From: a virus
Strand: one strand, 5' to 3'
Length of the DNA stretch: 25,444 nt
IMG/VR virus record: IMGVR_UViG_3300036859_000194
Span: 1 to 25,444 of that record
Position 1 is the stretch's first letter; each line of letters begins with the position of its first letter. The position numbers were made by a program, and so were the translations under genes. Under the pieces are notes generated by a model, which had not been told where the DNA came from, did no database searches, and saw only the letters and a program-made list of their open reading frames with translations. Shown here piece after piece: positions 14,896 through 19,817 of this stretch.

Positions 14896-15228
14896 TCAGG
14901 TTTTCGGCGGTTCCACGTTCTGTCCACCGATTGGAGTAGATTGCTGCGATGCAGCATCATTTTGTGGCGCCGCATCATCAGCCCATCGAATGACGTGCTC
15001 AATGGGTCCGTGCTCATCATCGCCGACGACCGCCTGTGGAACCTTGCCGTCGAGGCGGTCGGCGAGCTCGCGGATTGCGTTGACGTCGCCGGCTTTGGCC
15101 TTTTCGAGGTGTGCGGCCGCTACTTCGCGCAACGTTTTGAAATTGTCGCCAGCTTCAGCGATCGCCATTCGCAGGGCGTCGCGATAAGGTTTGTCACGCT
15201 GTTGACCTCGACTTATTGGATTTGCCAT
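14896..15228 (-). CDS. Possible terminase small subunit
   Basis: 110 residues from ATG 15226-15228. An in-frame start 15 codons earlier would lie in the AT-rich control region. The sequence MANPISRGQQRDKPYRDALRM, AIAEAGDNFKTLREVAAAHLEKAKAGDVNAIRELADRLDGKVPQ is a familiar phage pattern in Alphaproteobacteria: a basic start, then helices ending 'AIRE.ADRLDGK..Q'. It continues with an acidic DDEHGPIEHVIRW segment and a disordered tail. Proteins of this pattern stand at the head of packaging operons and are often proposed as small terminase subunits, because the LREVA..HL.KA..GD..A segment may form a DNA-binding HTH. I give the role as inference. It is the first clear gene of the late block. The ribosome site is weak. 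Confidence 0.62.
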   Translation of the reverse strand: MANPISRGQQRDKPYRDALRMAIAEAGDNFKTLREVAAAHLEKAKAGDVNAIRELADRLDGKVPQAVVGDDEHGPIEHVIRWADDAAPQNDAASQQSTPIGGQNVEPPKT

Positions 15229-15262
15229 TTGGAAACCTAAGTTCTTGGCGTCACGAAATATT

Positions 15263-15274
15263 ATTGCGCGCAAT
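15263..15274. promoter_or_regulatory. 12-bp perfect palindrome upstream of packaging operon
   Basis: ATTGCGCGCAAT, flanked on both sides by AATATT-like sequence, 35 bp before the start of the possible small terminase gene. It is a possible binding site for a dimeric regulator. On the leftward strand TAATAT just downstream could serve as a -10 hexamer, with no convincing -35. Confidence 0.4.
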
Positions 15275-15382
15275 ATTGTTGCGTGCGGTATTTCAGCACC
15301 ACGCTGTAGTTTTTTTCTCTCGCGGGTTCAGAAAGAACCTGAGAGGATCTCGGCTGTCCCCGCGCGCGGAACGCGCGGCAGT

Positions 15383-15580
15383 TTAAGGGGACTTGCGAGG
15401 TGGTGATTGGAAGGCGCGGACTGCTTCGTTACAGAGAGCGCGGAGTGATGCTTTGTCGGAAGGTGGTGTGAGACCCTTACGGACGATGCGATGCAGGCGG
15501 GCCATTTTTCGGGCTCGCGCTGGATCGTAGTGGAATGGAAGGAATGGCCGCTTTCGGCCTGAGCCTCGAAGGATTTGCAC
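15383..15580 (-). CDS. Doubtful small basic protein in control region
   Basis: Reading leftward from a GTG at 15578-15580 gives 65 residues with KRPFLPFHYDPARARKMARLH and then RIVRKGLTPPSDKASLRALCNEAVRAF, which looks like a folded basic helical protein. The same frame stays open upstream to 15673 and yields more plausible text (AIARASRQNTAVARARILQGN), but without a normal start codon. A second leftward frame, opening at ATG 15700-15702, reads a Ser/His/Thr-rich protein through the same DNA. The sequence may therefore be a gene broken near its start, or noncoding. No ribosome site is evident. I report it because its composition is better than that of the other frames here. Confidence 0.3.
   Translation of the reverse strand: MQILRGSGRKRPFLPFHYDPARARKMARLHRIVRKGLTPPSDKASLRALCNEAVRAFQSPPRKSP
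15558..15573. repeat. Degenerate REP-like copy
   Basis: CCTGAGCCTCGAAGGA keeps both ends of the REP-like 20-mer (CCTGAGC and TCGAAGG) with a shorter centre. It is weaker than the three copies in the late block. Confidence 0.35.
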
Positions 15581-15668
15581 GGCGCTGTTTCCTTGAAGGA
15601 TGCGCGCGCGTGCGACGGCTGTGTTTTGCCTTGACGCTCGCGCGATTGCATATTTTCGGACGTTTGCA

Positions 15669-15687
15669 TATGCTCAAAGTGAGCATA
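15669..15687. promoter_or_regulatory. Operator-like perfect inverted repeat
   Basis: TATGCTCAAAGTGAGCATA: two perfect 8-bp arms around AAG. Length, symmetry and AT-edge/GC-core pattern are typical of an operator for a dimeric HTH repressor. It lies 25 bp from a DnaA box. Confidence 0.5.
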
Positions 15688-15711
15688 GCTGATTTCGTCC
15701 ATTTTTCGGGC

Positions 15712-15720
15712 TGTGGATAA
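15712..15720. promoter_or_regulatory. Perfect DnaA box
   Basis: TGTGGATAA, the exact reverse complement of the consensus TTATCCACA. A single box can occur by chance (about one per 130 kb per strand at even base composition), but its place within the cluster of inverted repeats is notable. It could serve host DnaA as a transcription regulator or replication helper. Confidence 0.4.
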
Positions 15721-15731
15721 CTTGGCAGATC

Positions 15732-15761
15732 GTTTGTATGCAAACAGTCACTCGGGGACTG
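15732..15761. promoter_or_regulatory. Adjacent short inverted repeats
   Basis: GTTTG-TATG-CAAAC at 15732-15745 is followed directly by CAGTC-ACTCGGG-GACTG at 15745-15761. A related TTTG...CAAA pair follows at 15763-15778. The repeated GTTTG/CAAAC half-sites suggest a second regulator-binding cluster or a structured leader. Confidence 0.35.
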
Positions 15762-15801
15762 ATTTGCGTGTGTACAAACAATCAATGCGGCAGCAGCGCC
15801 C

Positions 15802-15818
15802 CCTGAGTTAGTCGAAGG
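15802..15818. repeat. Degenerate REP-like copy
   Basis: CCTGAGTTAGTCGAAGG is a 17-base variant of the same element, in the noncoding control region. The centre differs from the late-block copies. Confidence 0.35.
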
Positions 15819-15894
15819 GTTGGCGCTTTGACCCTGCAGCGGGTCCCCAGATATCGCCTGCCCGCGGGTCAGGCCAACTTGATCTGGTATTTTT

Positions 15895-15923
15895 GCGATA
15901 TGCTGATTTGCAGAATTTGTCAA
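15895..15923 (-). promoter_or_regulatory. Candidate leftward (late) promoter
   Basis: On the minus strand TTGACA (15918-15923, perfect -35) is followed after 17 bp by TATCGC (15895-15900, a weak -10). The -35 lies inside the perfect palindrome ATTTG-T-CAAAT (15915-15925). It sits just past the end of the lipoprotein gene and points into the control region and the packaging genes, as a late promoter should. The weak -10 might indicate dependence on an activator. Confidence 0.42.
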
Positions 15924-15932
15924 ATATCGAAG

Positions 15933-16256
15933 CTATTTGCAGGCAACCAGGATGCTTTTGGTGTCGATGGAGCCGTAAACGAAGCCGCTCCCGGTCGCCA
16001 TCGCTGCCGGCGTGCTCTGACCGCTGCGCCCGATCAGGTCGTATCCTCGGGTCCCGCAAAGTTCGCCAGCCTTTTCAAAGCAATAGTTCATTCCGACGCC
16101 GCTGCCGTCGCAGGAAATGCTGTGCCCCTGCCGGCCATCGGGCAGATAGGTTTTGGTGGCTTGAGCACACCCAACAAGCACTATGGCGGCCGCAATCAGC
16201 AAGCCAGCCGTCATGCAAACGAGCGTGAAGGCGCCGCTGCGCTCCAGATGAGTCAT
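15933..16256 (-). CDS. Small secreted lipoprotein, unknown (possible lysogenic-conversion gene)
   Basis: 107 residues. The ATG at 16254-16256 has GGAG 7 nt upstream, and the earlier TTG is less likely. Residues 1-30 form a lipoprotein signal: a short charged start (MTHLERSG), a hydrophobic core (LLIAAAIVLV) and the lipobox LVGC with Cys30. The mature part is short with three further cysteines: SISCDGSGVGMNYCFEKAGELCGTRGYDLIGRSG, ending in ILVACK. The 'iSCdG......C...A...CG.rGYd' pattern occurs in small cell-envelope lipoproteins of proteobacteria, not in virion proteins. It lies at the end of the leftward early block, directly before the late control region. This is a usual place for a 'moron' gene that alters the host envelope, for example in superinfection exclusion. 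That role is inference. Confidence 0.72.
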   Translation of the reverse strand: MTHLERSGAFTLVCMTAGLLIAAAIVLVGCAQATKTYLPDGRQGHSISCDGSGVGMNYCFEKAGELCGTRGYDLIGRSGQSTPAAMATGSGFVYGSIDTKSILVACK

Positions 16257-16284
16257 GGGCAAACTCCATTTTTTATCCAATAAT

Positions 16285-16836
16285 TTACAATTTCTCCAAT
16301 GACGTCACCGGCAAGTCAATGGTGGTCATCTGCCCCATGAACGCCAGTAGCACCTTGGCGCGCTTGGTCGCCGTGGCCGAGCGCAGCCTGTGAATGAATT
16401 CGATGATGGTGGCGTTGAGGCCGGCGAACGGCCCGTCCGACACCCGCACCAGCTCGTCGAGCTCGAAATGCGTCGGCCAGCGTGTGGTGCGGTCGAACAG
16501 GCCGCAGGCTTCGGCCTTCATCAAGGCATCCATGCGCGCGGCCGGCACGTAGCCGGGGGCGTCGCCGCCTGGCATGCGGAGCACGTCAATGACGCCATCA
16601 ACATCCAGGAGTTCCTGCCAATCCTGCCGATACGGATCAACCTGCACCGGCACGTAGCGCTGGAATAGTGGGCGCGAGATAGGTTTGCACGCCGGGTGAA
16701 TTCGAAACCGTTCCATGGGCAGGAAAACGCCATAGCCTAAATCCTTTGCGATGTCGGCACAGACATCCTTCTCGGCACGCGGCTCGACGTAGGCGATGTG
16801 CCAGAGCGGCCCGGAATAGCATTCTTGCGCCATCAT
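16285..16836 (-). CDS. NusG-like transcription antiterminator (phage NusG paralogue)
   Basis: 183 residues from ATG 16834-16836, with GGAGG 7 nt before it. Residues 11-115 match an NGN domain: LWHIAYVEPRAEKDVCADIAKDLGYGVFLP has the usual 'W.v....g.E..v...l...g...f.P', then PLFQRYVPVQVDPYRQDW and VDGVIDVLRMPGG, as in NusG and RfaH. Residues 127-182 form a KOW-type C-terminal domain with VRVSDGPFAGLNATIIEF and AKVLLAFMGQMTTIDLP. NusG paralogues bind RNA polymerase through the NGN domain and make it resistant to pausing or termination. As the second-last gene of the early operon, facing the long late operon, this is probably the late-gene antiterminator. It overlaps a 28-codon ORF by ATGA, suggesting translational control. 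Host NusG would be the main alternative, but the neighbours are all phage genes. Confidence 0.82.
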   Translation of the reverse strand: MMAQECYSGPLWHIAYVEPRAEKDVCADIAKDLGYGVFLPMERFRIHPACKPISRPLFQRYVPVQVDPYRQDWQELLDVDGVIDVLRMPGGDAPGYVPAARMDALMKAEACGLFDRTTRWPTHFELDELVRVSDGPFAGLNATIIEFIHRLRSATATKRAKVLLAFMGQMTTIDLPVTSLEKL

Positions 16837-16919
16837 GCATCCACCTCCATCCCGAACCGGATGATGATGAACCAACTGCCTTGGTCGAGCACGAGCACGT
16901 AGCAGGGGTGAAGTTTCAT
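16833..16919 (-). CDS. 28-codon leader ORF coupled to the NusG-like gene
   Basis: ATG at 16917-16919, with GAGG 7 nt upstream. The frame reads MKLHPCYVLVLDQGSWFIII then RFGMEVDA and ends in a TGA that overlaps the NusG-like start (ATGA). The ribosome site of the NusG-like gene lies inside its last codons. The peptide is hydrophobic with three Ile in a row. Both the good ribosome site and the exact overlap argue that it is translated. It may regulate the downstream gene by coupling or attenuation, or be a small protein in its own right. No homologue is recognised. Confidence 0.55.
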   Translation of the reverse strand: MKLHPCYVLVLDQGSWFIIIRFGMEVDA

Positions 16920-16922
16920 GGC

Positions 16923-17366
16923 TCAGCCTCGATATGGCAGCAGCCGGCCATGCTCGAACACGCCGATCGGCCGGCCATATTTTTTGGTCATTTCCTCATA
17001 GCTTTCCGCTGCCGAATAGTGTGGGCGCGGGAGCCTCAGGGGCGGCGGCAGGCTTGAGTATTTCGCCACTTTGGTGCGGTGCTCGATCTCCGCCGCGCAC
17101 GCCTCCACGATCTCCGCCGGACTCGGCGGCCATTTGCAGCGGCGCTGGATGCCCGTTGTGGGATCCGTCACGTATTCCACGATCTCCGGCGCGTACTGCG
17201 CCAGGATGGCCCCCAGCGTCGCCACGAACCCCTCTGGGTCGTGGTAGTCGGCCTTGCGGTACGAGGCCATCAGCAGCGCCACCCGACCCATGACCCAGTC
17301 GGGATCGGACTTTGGCGATGGCCTCGCTGATGGTCGATTGTCCGGCATGAACGTTGACTGATCCAT
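16923..17366 (-). CDS. Conserved phage protein of replication region, unknown
   Basis: 147 residues. The ATG at 17364-17366 has AAGGA about 7 nt upstream. The first 20 residues are Ser/Pro-rich. From residue 21 the text becomes ordered: DPDWVMGRVALLMASYRKAD, FVATLGAILAQYAPEIVEYV, CKWPPSPAEIVEACAAEIEH. This matches a frequent phage pattern in which 'W...r...Ll..Y' is followed by a helix and 'R.P.P.EI...c'. Proteins of this pattern occur in replication or early regions with no known function, and a loader or primase accessory role is a guess. Its first 370 nt overlap the preceding frame in another phase. The first 20 codons look less gene-like than the competing frame, so the true start could be the internal ATG of VMGRVALL. 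Confidence 0.65.
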   Translation of the reverse strand: MDQSTFMPDNRPSARPSPKSDPDWVMGRVALLMASYRKADYHDPEGFVATLGAILAQYAPEIVEYVTDPTTGIQRRCKWPPSPAEIVEACAAEIEHRTKVAKYSSLPPPLRLPRPHYSAAESYEEMTKKYGRPIGVFEHGRLLPYRG

Positions 17367-17871
17367 TTGGTTTTCCTTGGAAAGGCGAGGATTTCCAGTT
17401 TTCCCAAGCCGCATCCCAGTTGGCGTAGCGGCGATCGTGAGCGCGCGCGGAATTCTTGAACCGCTCGAATTCGGCGGTATCCGATTCCGCCAACCCATTT
17501 TTTGGCTGAAAGTTTTCAGGAAGCGGGACTTTCGAGGAAGGCTTTTTGCCCCTCGCGCGCGCAACCCCTACTTCCTCTTTCTTTTCTTCCTCAACAGAAG
17601 AAAGAGAAGAAGTAGTATTACATATAGGCTCAACGTCACAGGTGACGCTTGTGACGTCACCGTGACGCTCGATTTCCTCTTCTTCCTTTTTCTTTCTCCA
17701 CCGACGAGTACGCGCTGCACCTGAAGTCGAAGCTCCGCGCCATGAAGCTTCAATGCGTTCAACAGCCGTCACCAGTGCGTCACCGGTGACGCCAGCCGCC
17801 ATCAATTCTCGGAGAATGGGCGCGACCGTGTTCACAGCATCATCCTTAGCGAGCAGCGAGATCCGAACCAT
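16996..17871 (-). CDS. Replication-region DNA-binding protein (lambda O-like in position), 3' part doubtful
   Basis: 291 residues if read from ATG 17869-17871 to the next stop. The first 190 residues look real: VRISLLAKDDAVNTVAPILRELMAAG, GAARTRRWRKKKEEEEIER (a basic patch familiar in phage replication-region proteins), a flexible Glu/Ser-rich linker, then FERFKNSARAHDRRYANWDAAWENWKSSP, the 'W..W..W' end seen in DUF1376-like and other phage replication proteins. A helix TISEAIAKVRSRLG follows. After about residue 200 the text is Gly/Arg/Ala/Pro-rich and looks like the shadow of the next gene. The natural end may therefore be lost, or a frameshift may join both genes. The coding sequence contains a cluster of GTGACG repeats and a purine tract, reported separately. 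The start overlaps the previous gene by 26 nt and lacks a good ribosome site. Confidence 0.62.
   Translation of the reverse strand: MVRISLLAKDDAVNTVAPILRELMAAGVTGDALVTAVERIEASWRGASTSGAARTRRWRKKKEEEEIERHGDVTSVTCDVEPICNTTSSLSSVEEEKKEEVGVARARGKKPSSKVPLPENFQPKNGLAESDTAEFERFKNSARAHDRRYANWDAAWENWKSSPFQGKPNGSVNVHAGQSTISEAIAKVRSRLGHGSGGAADGLVPQGRLPRPRGVRGDAGGHPGAVRAGDRGIRDGSHNGHPAPLQMAAESGGDRGGVRGGDRAPHQSGEILKPAAAPEAPAPTLFGSGKL
17568..17792. other. Candidate phage replication origin inside a coding sequence
   Basis: Eight copies of GTGACG/CGTCAC lie between 17634 and 17791, five of them within 34 bp (17634-17667). They build three perfect inverted repeats: CGTCAC-AG-GTGACG at 17634-17647, GTGACGTCAC at 17651-17660, and the 16-bp GCGTCACCGGTGACGC at 17777-17792. 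Directly beside them is a strand-asymmetric, AT-rich tract at about 17568-17632 (pyrimidine-rich, then AGAAGAAAGAGAAGAAG and TAGTATTACATATAGG), far below the GC level around it. Iterons followed by an AT-rich purine/pyrimidine-biased stretch within the initiator gene is the layout of the lambda ori inside gene O. This is an architectural analogy only. No initiator binding is shown. Confidence 0.45.
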
Positions 17872-18757
17872 TTGCTTGCCGCTTGGCCCGCCTGGCTTCT
17901 GCGACCTTGCGTTTCCATTCTTTCGCCTCTTCCCATGTGCGTGGGAAGGCAATAGGTGCTACCGGTGTTTCTTCTTTGCTGCAGAGAATGAGTTCGAGCT
18001 TTTCGAATTCGTTGAATACTTGGTTCAATCTCTCTTCGCTGGTCGATTTGCGTGAGTCGGGATGCAAACAAGCCAGGATTTTTTTGAACATCGACCGGGG
18101 CATCACACCCTTGGTCCGTGAATCGATTATGGCTTGAGCATGCTCCAATCGCTTTTGACAACTGGGTAGCCACACCCCCTCTATGTGCTTACGGCACTCT
18201 CGCTGGACTGCGTCCCAATACCCGGCATCAAGTTTCTTCTTGTGCTGCTTGATGGCCGCTTCCAATTTTTGCTGTGCAGTCAGCGACAACATGTCGGGCG
18301 TAATCGTCGGCTCAGCCTCGCGGCGCCCTTGCTCGCGAGCAACCACGGTCCGGATGAGCTGGACCCCGACGCCGGTTTCGGCTCTTATCTCCTCCTCGGA
18401 CTTGCCTTCATCGAGACGAGCAGTCGCTATTGCCTCGGCGACGTCAGGATCAACGCGCTGCGGCTTGTCCTTCTTGCCGCTGCCCTTGGGGCGGCCTTCA
18501 CCTTTCCGGCCCCGCTCTGATGTGCGAGGTTGAGTTTGTTCATCGTGAACAAACTCCTTGAGATCGCGAACGATAGTCGGATGGCTCACACCAAGTTGCG
18601 TGGCGATGTACTCCATCGTGTAATTCTGTTTGTAGAGACCCTCGGCTATGGCCTTGCGTTGTGCTTTCCGGCCTTCCGTCGAAAGACCATGCCATACCGC
18701 GAGCAGACAACTGTCGGGGCAGGTTCGGTCACCGCCGCTGGGACATACACATTTCAT
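17846..18757 (-). CDS. Two-HTH DNA-binding protein with N-terminal Cys cluster and HPD motif
   Basis: 303 residues from ATG 18755-18757, with AGAAGGAT 7 nt upstream. The N-terminus is CVCPSGG..TCPDSC (C3, C5, C13, C17), a likely metal site. Residues 45-70 form a good HTH (TMEYIATQLGVSHPTIVRDLKEF) of the sort in ParB-like or transposase-like proteins, and residues 118-142 a second (KSEEEIRAETGVGVQLIRTVVARE). They are separated by a basic Gly/Lys-rich linker. Near the end, FKKILACLHPDSRKSTSEERLNQVFNEFEKLE (residues 224-255) contains HPD at 232-234 with flanking helices, resembling a short J-domain. The region is in the early operon just before the origin-like gene, so roles as a replication or transcription regulator are possible. 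I recognise the style from alphaproteobacterial phages but know no function. A hairpin leader precedes it. Confidence 0.68.
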   Translation of the reverse strand: MKCVCPSGGDRTCPDSCLLAVWHGLSTEGRKAQRKAIAEGLYKQNYTMEYIATQLGVSHPTIVRDLKEFVHDEQTQPRTSERGRKGEGRPKGSGKKDKPQRVDPDVAEAIATARLDEGKSEEEIRAETGVGVQLIRTVVAREQGRREAEPTITPDMLSLTAQQKLEAAIKQHKKKLDAGYWDAVQRECRKHIEGVWLPSCQKRLEHAQAIIDSRTKGVMPRSMFKKILACLHPDSRKSTSEERLNQVFNEFEKLELILCSKEETPVAPIAFPRTWEEAKEWKRKVAEARRAKRQANGSDLAAR

Positions 18758-18778
18758 TGTCGCGATCCTTCTGTTTGT

Positions 18779-18796
18779 GCGGGACGCCATGCCCGC
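18779..18796 (-). promoter_or_regulatory. 5' leader hairpin of the HTH/HPD gene
   Basis: On the minus strand, GCGGG-CATGGCGT-CCCGC precedes AGAAGGAT and the ATG. The same arrangement, hairpin then AGAARGAT then 7 nt then ATG, occurs before the gene at 18840-19244. Confidence 0.5.
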
Positions 18797-18801
18797 GTCT
18801 G

Positions 18802-18829
18802 AAAAAAACCGGGGGTCATTACCCCCGGT
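18802..18829 (-). terminator. Rho-independent terminator (leftward)
   Basis: On the minus strand a perfect 9-bp stem ACCGGGGGT/ACCCCCGGT with a 4-nt loop (AATG) is followed by seven T. It ends 10 nt after the stop of the gene at 18840-19244. Transcription beyond it into the HTH, replication and NusG-like genes therefore needs read-through or a promoter in the short leader. Confidence 0.85.
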
Positions 18830-18839
18830 ATTAGTTGGG

Positions 18840-19244
18840 TCAATCGCCGTTTCCGCCGGGCACGATCTCGCCACCCAGCATGTTGCGACGCTCATTGCGG
18901 CTGAAACCGTAGCGCCGCAGCACCACTCCGAGTGCCTTGGAGATGGTGGCGAGCTTCTGCTTGCTCACCTCGACATTGCCCTTGGCTTGCGCATGCTCCC
19001 GGATCAGCGCAGCTGCCATCGTGTTGTCGGCCGACAGCGAACCTTCAACTGCCTGCTCGTCATACACCGCATAGAGGAAAGCCTTGTAGGCCTTGTCGGT
19101 TTCGTACAAGCCCAAGTGGATTTCCTCGACTTGGTCGTTGAGCGTCCGAGTGTTTTCGCTCTTACGATGCTCCATGAATTGGCGAACCGTGCCCGGGAGC
19201 TGAGGCGGAAGGGGTTTCTTGTTGAGAACTTCAGTCATTGACAT
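18840..19244 (-). CDS. Unknown early protein
   Basis: 134 residues. Three in-frame ATG codons lie close together. I chose 19242-19244 because AGAAAGAT then stands 7 nt upstream, as AGAAGGAT does before the HTH/HPD gene. The protein has a Pro-rich start (KKPLPPQLPGTVRQFMEHRKSEN), then helices TLNDQVEEIHLGLYETDKAYKAFLYAVYDEQAVEG and ALIREHAQAKGNVEVSKQKLATISKALGVVLRRYGFSRNERRNMLGG. It is followed by a strong terminator, so it can be expressed by itself together with GcrA and RusA. No family is recognised. The mostly helical, charged build would fit a small regulatory or inhibitor protein. Confidence 0.65.
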   Translation of the reverse strand: MSMTEVLNKKPLPPQLPGTVRQFMEHRKSENTRTLNDQVEEIHLGLYETDKAYKAFLYAVYDEQAVEGSLSADNTMAAALIREHAQAKGNVEVSKQKLATISKALGVVLRRYGFSRNERRNMLGGEIVPGGNGD

Positions 19245-19259
19245 GATAGTCATCTTTCT

Positions 19260-19321
19260 GCGGGCGCTATGCCCGCGGTTGTGGGCATGATGCCCCGCTT
19301 GCCCTCGTAAAGGACAAGCGG
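19260..19321 (-). promoter_or_regulatory. Three tandem hairpins in the leader between the gcrA-like gene and the next gene
   Basis: In transcription order: CCGCTTG...CAAGCGG (19295-19321, 7-bp outer stem with two more inner pairs), GGGCAT-C-ATGCCC (19283-19295, perfect), and GCGGGC-ATAGC-GCCCGC (19260-19276, perfect). The first and second meet at 19295. None is followed by a T-run. They fill the whole 72-nt gap, which suggests a structured leader controlling translation or RNA stability. Confidence 0.5.
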
Positions 19322-19325
19322 CGCA

Positions 19326-19817
19326 TCAAACCTGTACCAATGGTCGGCCGGTGCCGCTGTGGGCGCGCGCGGCGTGCGCGGCGCAGTAACAGCGGCCGGC
19401 GGTGAAGTCGGCTTCGAGTGCGCCGCAATAAAAAAAATCAGAAGTGCGCGGATCGCCCACGGGGAATCGGCAGGTCCAGTTCGTCAGCTCCAGGAGCGTT
19501 TTCCTTTGCTCGACCGGGATGGCGCTGTCGTCGGTGAAAGTGGGAACCGGTTTTGGCTCAAGCGCCGGCGGTGGTGCGGCCAACCGCCGGTGCGGCGAGA
19601 ACTTCTCGCGGGGCGGCGGCCGATGGCGGGGCTTCGGTCGAGGCATCGATACTTCCGGCCTTGGATTGGCGAGGCCGAGCCTCCAGAGTTTTCCCAGCAC
19701 CGAATTTCGGGTGCATGGGCCGAAAAGCTTTTTTAGTTGGACCGCGATCCACGATGCGGAATGCTTCAGCTCATTGAGCCGCTTGAGTTCGGCCGTAGCG
19801 TCGTCATTCCACGTCAT
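19326..19817 (-). CDS. gcrA: GcrA-family cell-cycle regulator paralogue
   Basis: 163 residues from ATG 19815-19817, with AGAGGA 5-6 nt upstream and ATGA overlap with the RusA stop. The N-terminus MTWNDDATAELKRLNELKHS, ASWIAVQLKKLFGPCTRNSVLGKLWRLGL is the GcrA DNA-binding domain ('W..e....L..l...g.Sas.IA..l....tRNaViGK..RLgL'). The middle is a Pro/Arg-rich linker. The end, TLLELTNWTCRFPVGDPRTS, DFFYCGALEADFTAGRCYCAAHAARAH, is the GcrA C-terminal Cys/His region that contacts sigma70. GcrA activates promoters with CcrM-methylated GANTC in Alphaproteobacteria. A phage copy in an early operon could redirect host transcription or time phage genes to the cell cycle. Differences from host GcrA (a two-residue longer first loop with FGPC) suggest altered specificity, which is inference. 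Confidence 0.85.
   Translation of the reverse strand: MTWNDDATAELKRLNELKHSASWIAVQLKKLFGPCTRNSVLGKLWRLGLANPRPEVSMPRPKPRHRPPPREKFSPHRRLAAPPPALEPKPVPTFTDDSAIPVEQRKTLLELTNWTCRFPVGDPRTSDFFYCGALEADFTAGRCYCAAHAARAHSGTGRPLVQV

Larger units (their letters stand above)
15229..15932. promoter_or_regulatory. Late control region (about 700 bp) with many inverted repeats
   Basis: This stretch holds no clearly convincing gene. It is poorer in GC than the neighbours in its parts at 15241-15320, 15640-15780 and 15885-15940. Visible elements, listed separately, are a candidate leftward promoter, a 19-bp operator-like inverted repeat, a DnaA box and several shorter palindromes. Also present are a hairpin at 15317-15345 (CTCTC...GAGAG enclosing GGTTC-AGAAA-GAACC) and a GC hairpin at 15360-15378 (CCGCGCG-CGGAA-CGCGCGG), neither with a T-run on the correct side. 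Two partial REP-like copies are at 15558-15573 and 15802-15818. A low-confidence leftward frame at 15383-15580 is the best coding candidate. The region separates the early block (ending with lipoprotein) from the late packaging operon, so it is the natural place for late promoter and antitermination sites. Confidence 0.6.

Noticed and set aside
15311-15345. Hairpin next to a run of seven T, looking like a terminator
   Set aside because: The T-run precedes the stem on the plus strand, and on the minus strand it is an A-run, so it cannot act as a normal terminator in either direction.
15477-15923. Two further leftward frames in the control region (15328-15702 and 15477-15923)
   Set aside because: Ser/His/Pro/Lys-rich text without any ordered segment; they cross the operator-like repeats and DnaA box.
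17570-17632. Polypyrimidine/polypurine tract as a terminator hairpin
   Set aside because: It lies inside a coding sequence, the pairing is imperfect and no T-run follows; it fits better as an AT-rich unwinding tract.
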